A DNA stretch of 5,321 nucleotides. It comes from Spirochaetota bacterium. Lineage in GTDB: Bacteria; Spirochaetota; Spirochaetia; Treponematales; UBA12059. A program made the position numbers and the translations under genes. The notes under the pieces are model-generated. The model searched no databases. It was not told the origin of the DNA and saw only the letters and a program-made list of their open reading frames with translations. Shown here one piece after another: positions 1 through 4,825 of the stretch. Position 1 is the first letter of the stretch, and each line of letters begins with the position of its first letter. The stretch lies in the NCBI GenBank assembly GCA_029565815.1, contig JAKQNL010000402.1, positions 1 to 5,321 of the forward strand, in the 5' to 3' direction.

Positions 1-1
1 A

Positions 2-1363
2 GCCCGAGCCGGTGAAGCCGGACGTTACATGGTCATTCACGCGGTGGATTCAAGCGTGCAGCAGGGCTTTGACGCTGACATACTCATACTGGGCGAAGGC
101 GCCCGTGTCGACCACATACGCAACTTGCGGCGCATCATAGCCGGCTACCTGGAAAAAGCCTACCGATACTCACCTGCAGACGCAAACACCCTGGCCACAT
201 TCATCACCGTATACAATGCCGTGTACCGCGGCGATATGGCCTACTTTGGCCTTAAATACAAACCCGTGGTGCTTAAAGAACTGGACGCTGCAAACGCAGG
301 TCTTGCGCTGCGCTGGGACCAGTGGCCAGGCCATTCCCGTATAGTCATCCCCCTTGGAGCTCGTGCTGCAAGCGGGGTTATAGGTTCTGTCGCAACCGGC
401 CCCATAACGGACAAAGCAACCGTGCAGTCCCTTGGCGCGGAAGCAGGCCCTGCACAGGCCATCGAGCAACGCCAGGACATGGTTGACATAAAAGAACGCG
501 GCATTGAACAAGATCAGGCGGCCATAGCCGCCGAGAAAGAGCGCATAGCAAAAGAAGAAGCCGCTCTTGCCGAACAGCGGGCAAAGCTGGAAGAAAAGAA
601 AGAAGCCCAAGCTGCTGCGCAACCCGGCCAGGCTCAACAAGGAAGCATAGCGGAAAGCCAGGCTGCAAAGGATGAAGAAAAAGCTATTGCCCAGCAAGAA
701 GCCGCCATTGCTCAACAGGAAGCCGCGCTTGCCCAAGACAAAGAAGCGCTAGCACAGGCCGAAGAGCAAGTTGCAGCTAAAGAGGAAGAAATAGCAGCCG
801 ACCGGGAAGCCATAGCCGCCGAACAAAAAGACGTCATAACCGCCGAAGTGGCCGCACAAAAAACACCGCCTAAAGGCGTTACCCTATTCCAGCTGGTAAA
901 CCCGGATCTACCCTTGGCACGCATCGTGGAAGTGGACCTGGACAACGGCACCATACTGAAAAAAAGCGATGTGAACACAATACGCTCCCAGTCGGTAACC
1001 GACGGTGGCAGTGCATGGATAGCCGTAGCCGGCCAGACAACGGCTGTGGGTGGAACCGTGCGCCTGGTGCGTGTGGACAAAACGGATCTATCCAAAGCCA
1101 GCTACGGCGCCGATGACGTGTTCCCGGACACGCTGATATGGAAATACGGCAACTGGATATACGCGGTTGTAAAAAAAGGCGCAGACTGGGCTATAGGCCG
1201 ATTTAACCCGGAAACCCTCAAATTGGAAGCAAGCTCCGCGCCTGTCAGCAAGTGGACCTTCCTTACCCAAACGGCACAGGGCTTGGTAGCCCAGGATCCA
1301 AAAGGAGGCTTCCTCATTCTGGAGCCGACGGCACTGACGACCACCAAGGGCTTAGCCCCATGA
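2..1363 (+). CDS. P83/100 family antigen protein, 5'-truncated by window edge
   Basis: The reading frame is open to the left edge. The codons before the first internal ATG (position 29) read ARAGEAGRY and run straight into conserved-looking sequence, so the true start and any signal peptide lie outside the window. Numbering from that ATG gives 444 residues. Residues 1-130 form a globular region (DADILILGEG; a Tyr-rich stretch at 40-77; WDQWPGHSRIVIPLG at 97-111) that I recognise as the conserved part of the spirochaetal P83/100 (Borrelia_P83) family. Residues about 143-277 are a highly charged Ala/Glu/Gln/Lys helix with heptad repeats (165-192 and 219-267). Residues 280-444 are rich in beta-strand-like and Trp/Gly turns (ARIVEVDLDNGTILKK, TIRSQSV), resembling the family's C-terminal domain. 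Function is unknown; family members are immunodominant cell-envelope antigens in Borrelia. The gene ends in TGA, followed 5 bp later by a terminator. The family call is from memory of motifs, not from a search. Confidence 0.82.
   Translation, partial: ARAGEAGRYMVIHAVDSSVQQGFDADILILGEGARVDHIRNLRRIIAGYLEKAYRYSPADANTLATFITVYNAVYRGDMAYFGLKYKPVVLKELDAANAGLALRWDQWPGHSRIVIPLGARAASGVIGSVATGPITDKATVQSLGAEAGPAQAIEQRQDMVDIKERGIEQDQAAIAAEKERIAKEEAALAEQRAKLEEKKEAQAAAQPGQAQQGSIAESQAAKDEEKAIAQQEAAIAQQEAALAQDKEALAQAEEQVAAKEEEIAADREAIAAEQKDVITAEVAAQKTPPKGVTLFQLVNPDLPLARIVEVDLDNGTILKKSDVNTIRSQSVTDGGSAWIAVAGQTTAVGGTVRLVRVDKTDLSKASYGADDVFPDTLIWKYGNWIYAVVKKGADWAIGRFNPETLKLEASSAPVSKWTFLTQTAQGLVAQDPKGGFLILEPTALTTTKGLAP
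521..829 (+). repeat. Heptad-repeat coding region in the P83/100 gene
   Basis: Two blocks of seven-residue repeats lie inside the P83/100 gene. Block one (521-604, four units) has units such as AIAAEKE, RIAKEEA, ALAEQRA and KLEEKKE. Block two (683-829, seven units) has AIAQQEA twice, ALAQDKE, ALAQAEE, QVAAKEE, EIAADRE and AIAAEQK. The loose consensus is Ala, Ile/Leu/Val, Ala, then four polar or Ala positions, often including Glu. A Gln/Gly/Pro-containing linker of about 26 residues (AAAQPGQAQQGS within it) separates the blocks. Each unit has only one large aliphatic residue, so this may be a long alanine-rich helix or a weak coiled coil rather than a classic leucine-zipper type. The 21-bp units have diverged at the DNA level. 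Confidence 0.75.
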
Positions 1364-1368
1364 ACCAC

Positions 1369-1401
1369 AAACGGATGGCCTTTGGGTCATCCGTTTTTTT
1401 T
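1369..1401 (+). terminator. Intrinsic terminator after P83/100 gene
   Basis: The stem AAACGGATG (1369-1377) pairs with CATCCGTTT (1388-1396). It extends inward by GCC (1378-1380) with GGT (1385-1387, one G-U pair) to a four-base TTTG loop. A run of eight T follows (1394-1401, the first few shared with the stem base). It begins 5 bp after the TGA stop. This is a textbook rho-independent terminator on the plus strand. It isolates pyrBI from read-through, so pyrBI needs its own promoter, unless the hairpin is itself used as an attenuator. Confidence 0.9.
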
Positions 1402-1406
1402 ATAGT
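1401..1406 (+). promoter_or_regulatory. Candidate -10 element for pyrBI
   Basis: TATAGT matches the TATAAT consensus at five of six positions and directly abuts the terminator T-run. It is the same hexamer as the -10 proposed for the transporter gene at 4814. No good -35 hexamer is visible 16-18 bp upstream, where the terminator stem-loop lies, so the call is weak. If it is real, transcription would start near 1412-1414 and give a leader of about 50 nt before the pyrBI ATG. Confidence 0.3.
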
Positions 1407-1423
1407 TCCCAAACGGGACACCA

Positions 1424-1443
1424 TGCGCCTTTTTTTAGGCGTA
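1424..1443 (+). promoter_or_regulatory. Small T-loop hairpin in the pyrBI leader
   Basis: CGCCT (1426-1430) pairs with AGGCG (1437-1441), with two further weaker pairs outside (G-T and T-A). The loop is six T residues. It ends 7 bp before the Shine-Dalgarno sequence. No T-run follows the 3' arm, so it is not an intrinsic terminator. A second weak hairpin lies just upstream (1405-1419, CCC/GGG with loop AAAC). A regulatory role is inference only. Confidence 0.35.
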
Positions 1444-1450
1444 TCATCAT

Positions 1451-1457
1451 AAGGAGG
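1451..1457 (+). promoter_or_regulatory. Strong ribosome binding site of pyrBI
   Basis: AAGGAGG is a full Shine-Dalgarno match, 6 nt before the ATG at 1464. It decides the start of the pyrBI frame. Confidence 0.92.
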
Positions 1458-1463
1458 AAACAG

Positions 1464-3056
1464 ATGCAACGGGACGGACCATTCAAGGGCAGGTCGATCA
1501 GCGTCGTAAACAGCCTGTCGTTAGACGAACAGCGCTACCTGTACAAAAAAGCCAGAGAGCTGAAAACCGAGCTTGCTTCGGGTGGCGACGCAGCCAGCTT
1601 CCGGATAGCCGACCCGGACTACTCGGCCTACCTTATCTTCCTGGAAAATTCCACCCGCACCCGGGAAAGCTTCCGCAATGCAGCACAGTTCCACCGCGTA
1701 CGCGTGAATATGTTCGATACAGCCACCTCGTCCTTTGCCAAAAACGAGAGCATCACCGACACCATCAAGATGCTTATAGGCTACGCTCCGGAGTCCTGCT
1801 TTGTGATACGCAGCAAACTGGAAGGCGTATGCACCTGGCTGGACAGCTACCTTGGCCCCTGGGCCGAGCGATGCGGCCACAAGCGGCCGGTTTTCCTAAA
1901 CGCCGGCGACGGCAAGCACGAGCACCCAACCCAGGAGTTCCTGGACGAGTTCACGTTCCTGGAGCAGCTTAACTGGAATGACCAGTCCATACACCTTGCT
2001 TTGGTCGGAGACCTGTACCACGGACGAACCGTCCACTCCAAGGCCGATGGCCTTAAGATTTTTAAACACGTGAAGGTGGATCTTGTCGCCCCGGACGAAC
2101 TGTCCATGCCACCGTTTTATGTAGACACCATGAAGCGCAACGGCTTTGAGGTACGGGTGTTCCGCACCCTGGATGAGTACCTGGCTTCGGGTTCGGTATC
2201 AAAGCTGTGGTACTTTACCCGCTTGCAGCTTGAGCGCATGGGCGAATCGGTGCTGGAAAAAGCGCCGCTCCTCAAACGAGCGGTTACCTTTCGCCAGGAC
2301 ATGATGGACAAACTGCCAGAAGGCACGCGCTTTTTCCATCCGCTGCCCCGCGACCGCATGGCCCCGACCATACCCACCTTCCTGGATGACACGCCGCTTA
2401 ACGGCTGGGACGCTCAAAGCGCAAACGGCTACTACACGCGCGCGGTGGAAATGGCCATGCTTGCAGGCGTCATAGGGCAGGACTTTAGCGGCAAGGGGAA
2501 AGAGCCCACCCACGAAGATGATAGTTTTATAATGGAAGCGCCCATAACAAAACACGCAAAACAAGAATACAAAGTGGGCATAAAACCGGTGGAATCCGGC
2601 ATGGTCATAGACCATATCGCTTCGGGTCAAAGCCTTCAGGCTATCTGGGACCGCATCGACAAGGTACGCCGCGTGCTTGGGCTAAACCTGCGATCCAGCC
2701 ATGGCGTGTACCACTCCAACCAAGGCCCGGAAGTCTACAAGGGCATCATATCGGTGCCCGACGTGTCGTCCTTCGGCGAGAAGAACTTAAAGAAGCTCGG
2801 CGCCGTCTCTCCGGGCTGCACCATCAACCTGATAGAAAACCACCAGGTTGTAAAGAAGTACCGCCTTGGCATGCCGCCGCGCATTTACAACTTCGACGAA
2901 ATATCGTGCAAAAACGATAACTGCGTGTCCAATCCAAAACACCAGGAAAGCGTTGGCACATCCTTCGAGCGCAAGATCGATGCAAACGGGAATGCGCGCT
3001 ATGTGTGCAGTTGGTGCGAGCGCGAGCACGACTACTCGGAAATCTGGACGCTCTAG
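1464..3056 (+). CDS. pyrBI: Aspartate carbamoyltransferase, fused catalytic and regulatory chains (PyrB-PyrI)
   Basis: This 530-residue cytoplasmic enzyme catalyses carbamoyl phosphate plus aspartate to N-carbamoyl-aspartate, an early step of UMP synthesis. The catalytic part spans residues 1 to about 340. The carbamoyl-phosphate loop STRTR is at 63-67. The mobile loop has S89 and K93, equivalent by alignment to E. coli S80 and K84. GDGKHEHPTQ has H154 and Q157. GDLYHGRTVHS has R188. R253 and Q255 match the aspartate-binding TRxQ, and HPLPR is at 292-296. A polar linker (about 340-366) leads to a PyrI-like part. It contains GMVIDHI (379-385), resembling the E. coli GTVIDHI allosteric-site segment, then a zinc domain with C482, C487, C515 and C518 (Cx4C...Cx2C). 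All catalytic residues named are present, so the enzyme should be active and may be nucleotide-regulated. The start is fixed by AAGGAGG 6 nt upstream and the stop is TAG. Separate pyrB and pyrI genes are the usual enterobacterial form; fused chains are known in some spirochaetes and Thermotoga. Confidence 0.95.
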   Translation: MQRDGPFKGRSISVVNSLSLDEQRYLYKKARELKTELASGGDAASFRIADPDYSAYLIFLENSTRTRESFRNAAQFHRVRVNMFDTATSSFAKNESITDTIKMLIGYAPESCFVIRSKLEGVCTWLDSYLGPWAERCGHKRPVFLNAGDGKHEHPTQEFLDEFTFLEQLNWNDQSIHLALVGDLYHGRTVHSKADGLKIFKHVKVDLVAPDELSMPPFYVDTMKRNGFEVRVFRTLDEYLASGSVSKLWYFTRLQLERMGESVLEKAPLLKRAVTFRQDMMDKLPEGTRFFHPLPRDRMAPTIPTFLDDTPLNGWDAQSANGYYTRAVEMAMLAGVIGQDFSGKGKEPTHEDDSFIMEAPITKHAKQEYKVGIKPVESGMVIDHIASGQSLQAIWDRIDKVRRVLGLNLRSSHGVYHSNQGPEVYKGIISVPDVSSFGEKNLKKLGAVSPGCTINLIENHQVVKKYRLGMPPRIYNFDEISCKNDNCVSNPKHQESVGTSFERKIDANGNARYVCSWCEREHDYSEIWTL

Positions 3057-3084
3057 TCTCGGCCCTGGCCAGCCTTGTCCATAC

Positions 3085-3120
3085 CGGCGGCTTCCAAACG
3101 GATGCCGCCGTTTTTATTTT
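3085..3120 (+). terminator. Intrinsic terminator after pyrBI
   Basis: CGGCGGC (3085-3091) pairs perfectly with GCCGCCG (3104-3110). After one T-T mismatch, TCC pairs with GGA around an AAAC loop. TTTTTATTTT follows (3111-3120). It lies 28 bp after the pyrBI stop and is a strong plus-strand terminator. Its T-run overlaps the TAA stop of the convergent rlmB gene (3114-3116). In the minus direction the stem lacks a following U-run, so it would be a poor intrinsic terminator for rlmB. Confidence 0.88.
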
Positions 3121-3839
3121 CGCCGGCAGTCCAGCTCGTACATGAATATGCCAGCGGCAACGGAAACATTGAGTGAATCCACGTGCCCTTTTTGCGGGAT
3201 GGACAGGACACCGTCGCAGCGTTCTTTTACCAGGCGCGACACACCAGAACCTTCCGCCCCTAAAACCAAGGCTATGCGATCGGGCAGATCAGCCGACCGG
3301 ACGGGGACGCCGCCCATGTCCGCAGCGTAGGTCCAAAAGCCTGCCTCCTTGAGGCGCTCTATGGCCCTCACCACATTCGGCACGCTTGCCATGGGCACCC
3401 ATGCGCTAGCGCCGGCAGAAGTTCTGGCGACGGCGTCTGTTTCCTTAGCAGCACGGCGCTCTGGCAGCACCACAAGGTTCACGCCAAACACGTCAGCGGA
3501 GCGCAACACTGCACCCAGGTTGTGGGGATCTTCCAGGTGATCAAGGACAAGGACCAGAGCCGGCTGGCCTTCGATCAGGGCGGCGCAGAAGCTGTCCAGA
3601 TCCACGTCCTGGCTCTTGGACGAGCCTTCCATGGCCATAAGCATGCCGCGGTTATCCGGGCACAGGCGGTCGAGCTCAGCCTGGTTACAGGTTCTTACCG
3701 TAACGCCGCTCTTGGCCGCATCTTCCAGTATGCGTTTGACGCGCGGTCCAGGCTTTGGGCCGACCAAAAGTGCCAAGCCGTCTTGATCCTTGGATCGCAG
3801 CTGCTCTTCTATAGCATGAAAGCCGCTCAGGTAGTTCAT
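3114..3839 (-). CDS. rlmB: SpoU/TrmH-family 23S rRNA (guanosine-2'-O)-methyltransferase, RlmB type
   Basis: This protein of 241 residues, close to E. coli RlmB in length, is predicted to methylate the 2'-OH of a guanosine in the 23S rRNA peptidyl-transferase region (G2251 in E. coli) using S-adenosylmethionine. The N-terminal substrate-binding domain (about 1-75) opens with MNYLSGFHAIEE. The SPOUT domain has motif 1 DPHNLGAVLRSAD (104-116, with N107 and R113), motif 2 LVLGAEGSGVS (191-201, E196) and motif 3 IPQKGHVDSLNVSVAAG (214-230, S222-L223-N224). The usual HQG near the end of the N-terminal domain is NRG here (63-65). The ATG at 3839 is chosen because homology begins exactly there; it has no clear Shine-Dalgarno. 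The frame extends back to a TTG at 3923, which would overlap the kinase gene and adds 28 residues unlike the family. It probably shares a transcript with the kinase-like gene 55 bp upstream. The exact rRNA target, and a relative such as TrmH, cannot be separated with certainty by eye. Confidence 0.9.
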   Translation of the reverse strand: MNYLSGFHAIEEQLRSKDQDGLALLVGPKPGPRVKRILEDAAKSGVTVRTCNQAELDRLCPDNRGMLMAMEGSSKSQDVDLDSFCAALIEGQPALVLVLDHLEDPHNLGAVLRSADVFGVNLVVLPERRAAKETDAVARTSAGASAWVPMASVPNVVRAIERLKEAGFWTYAADMGGVPVRSADLPDRIALVLGAEGSGVSRLVKERCDGVLSIPQKGHVDSLNVSVAAGIFMYELDCRRK

Positions 3840-3871
3840 AGGAACGCATCGTACACCAGCACATGGGCTTC

Positions 3872-3904
3872 TGCCTACGGCATGTGTGTCATGCCTATGG
3901 CATG
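3872..3904 (-). repeat. Two near-palindromic direct repeats forming a hairpin at the kinase/rlmB junction
   Basis: TGCCTACGGCATG (3872-3884) and TGCCTATGGCATG (3892-3904) differ at one base of 13 and are spaced exactly 20 bp. Each holds an interrupted palindrome TGCC-NNN-GGCA. Together they can fold: GGCATG (3879-3884) pairs with CATGCC (3890-3895) around a five-base loop. A 3x3 internal loop follows, then TGCC pairs with GGCA (3872-3875 with 3899-3902). The element spans the kinase stop codon (3895-3897) and ends 33 bp before the rlmB start. No U-run follows on the minus transcript, so it is not a standard terminator. It could be an mRNA processing or stability element, or a protein site; this is inference. 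Confidence 0.6.
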
Positions 3905-4716
3905 ACGGCGAATTCCTGCACAACCTGTATGGAGTTCTTCACTTCGCTAACGCCTGGAACGCTTTTGGCAGCAAGCACTGCGCCGTCTATCGCTCCCTGG
4001 GTATTGGCGACACCGTGGAGCGTTACACAAGCGCCATGCACATCGGCTTCCAGGAAATGGACGGGAATCTTTGCAACATAGGCAATGTGGGTTACCACTT
4101 CCTGGCCCAAAGCCAGTTCGGCCATACGGGTTACGCATGCAGCCTCGTCCGCTTCGCTTACCATGGCTTCCTTAAAACGCTGTATGGTTTTTGCGATCGC
4201 GCTCGTACTTGCCTTGCCCGTATTGATGGTCAGATCGTAGTTGGATGGATCTTCCCAATCAAGGTTGAAAAAATACCCGTGAAAGCCCTTGCGGTCATGG
4301 TCGCTTTGCTTAACCAGGCTTTCTGCCCGCTTTTGGTCACAGTGGAAATGGGTCATGACGCGTTTGACGCGTATGTCAAAGGGAGCGACAAGGCGTATGC
4401 CCAGCACGCCGGGCACGCCGGAGAAAACGGTAAAAGCGCCGCGGCCGGCTATGATGCAGTTGCCCTTTGATGCTTCTTCGTACAGCACCGTTTTCAGACA
4501 ATGGAGGTAATCATCCCGTTCCTGGGACAGCGATGCCCAAAAGCCGGGCTTGCGCTCATCGTACTTTGCGCGAGCCTCGGCGGATATGCCCATGTCGGAC
4601 ATGCGCTGCTCGACAAATTCTTTGTTAAGTGCGCGGTAGCCGAGAAGCGCGGCAAGCTCCATGACGATTTCGTCGCCCAAGGCGGCAAACTGGCGGGCTA
4701 TACAGATAATGGCCAT
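3895..4716 (-). CDS. Cytidylate kinase-like protein with C-terminal BON domain
   Basis: This is a 273-residue protein. Residues 1 to about 185 match the cytidylate kinase-like (Cytidylate_kin2) P-loop family. They open with beta-1 and loop IICIARQFAALGDEIVMELA (3-22), followed by LLGYRALNKEFVEQ, GNCIIAGRGAFTVF (85-98), VLGIRLVAPFDIRVKRVM (104-121, an adenylate-kinase-like lid region) and FFNLDWEDPSNYDLTINTGK (149-168). Residues about 208-268 look like a BON domain: VTLHGVANTQGAIDGAVLAA then VPGVSEVKNSIQVV. The usual glycine-rich loop (GSGG-like) is AALG here, so ATP binding and true CMP kinase activity are uncertain. No signal peptide is seen, so it is probably cytoplasmic. The ATG at 4716 is preferred because the family begins at this strand; GGGGG lies 5 nt upstream. 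A TTG at 4749 would add 11 residues and has its own identical site. The gene is divergent from the transporter gene and precedes rlmB by 55 bp. The substrate is unknown. Confidence 0.8.
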   Translation of the reverse strand: MAIICIARQFAALGDEIVMELAALLGYRALNKEFVEQRMSDMGISAEARAKYDERKPGFWASLSQERDDYLHCLKTVLYEEASKGNCIIAGRGAFTVFSGVPGVLGIRLVAPFDIRVKRVMTHFHCDQKRAESLVKQSDHDRKGFHGYFFNLDWEDPSNYDLTINTGKASTSAIAKTIQRFKEAMVSEADEAACVTRMAELALGQEVVTHIAYVAKIPVHFLEADVHGACVTLHGVANTQGAIDGAVLAAKSVPGVSEVKNSIQVVQEFAVMP

Positions 4717-4760
4717 GGCATCCCCCTTTGGCAGAGCGGAGAAAGGCAAGGTATCCCCCT
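4717..4760 (-). repeat. Duplicated ribosome-binding-site-like element before the kinase gene
   Basis: On the minus strand AGGGGGATGCC (4727-4717) and AGGGGGATACC (4760-4750) match at 10 of 11 bases and are exactly 33 bp apart. Each sits immediately before an in-frame start codon, ATG at 4716 and TTG at 4749, with the G-run 5 nt from the start in both cases. Either could be the ribosome binding site. Alternatively the pair, three helical turns apart, could be a protein-binding site. Confidence 0.55.
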
Positions 4761-4779
4761 GACTGCCATCTTTACATTA

Positions 4780-4808
4780 ACTGTATGCATGGACAGACGC
4801 ATTGTCAA
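4780..4808 (-). promoter_or_regulatory. Sigma70-type promoter for the kinase-rlmB unit
   Basis: On the minus strand a perfect TTGACA (4808-4803) is followed by a 17-bp spacer and TACAGT (4785-4780), which matches the -10 consensus at four of six bases. Transcription would start near 4773. That leaves about 57 nt of leader before the ATG at 4716, or about 24 nt before the alternative TTG at 4749. The -35 box lies inside the spacer of the opposing transporter promoter. Confidence 0.65.
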
Positions 4809-4819
4809 ATCGCTATAGT
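4790..4819 (+). promoter_or_regulatory. Sigma70-type promoter for the transporter gene, probably leaderless
   Basis: TGGACA (4790-4795) and TATAGT (4814-4819) each match consensus at five of six positions, with an 18-bp spacer. The -10 ends only 6 bp before the ATG at 4826, so a start site at the usual distance would fall at or next to the A of that ATG. No Shine-Dalgarno is visible there, which agrees with a leaderless mRNA. Confidence 0.6.
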
Positions 4820-4825
4820 GCAAGC

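Noticed and set aside
170..736. Long minus-strand open frame opposite the P83/100 repeat region
   Set aside because: It mirrors the plus-strand heptad region, gives a low-complexity Phe/Leu/Cys-rich product, and has no plausible family. It is a shadow of the repetitive coding strand.
1442..1447. TATCAT as an alternative -10 for pyrBI
   Set aside because: A start site about 7 bp further on would fall inside or next to the Shine-Dalgarno sequence and remove the use of an otherwise perfect site.
2199..2630. Minus-strand open frame inside pyrBI
   Set aside because: It lies wholly within the well-conserved catalytic part of pyrBI on the other strand and its product is not recognisable.
1369..3104. 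The 9-mer AAACGGATG shared by both terminators (1369-1377 and 3096-3104)
   Set aside because: It sits in different structural positions in the two hairpins (5' stem versus loop plus 3' arm). A 9-base match of this kind is weak evidence, so I treat it as chance.
3085..3110. The pyrBI terminator stem as a bidirectional intrinsic terminator
   Set aside because: On the minus strand no run of U follows the stem (the sequence continues GTATGGACAAGG), so only the plus-strand role is supported.
3840..3923. N-terminal extension of rlmB from TTG 3923
   Set aside because: The extra 28 residues do not resemble RlmB proteins, overlap the kinase end, and have no ribosome binding site; family homology starts at the ATG at 3839.
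3886..4470. Plus-strand open frame of about 190 codons across the kinase gene
   Set aside because: It lies antisense to a recognisable kinase-BON protein, has no ribosome binding site, and shows no family resemblance.
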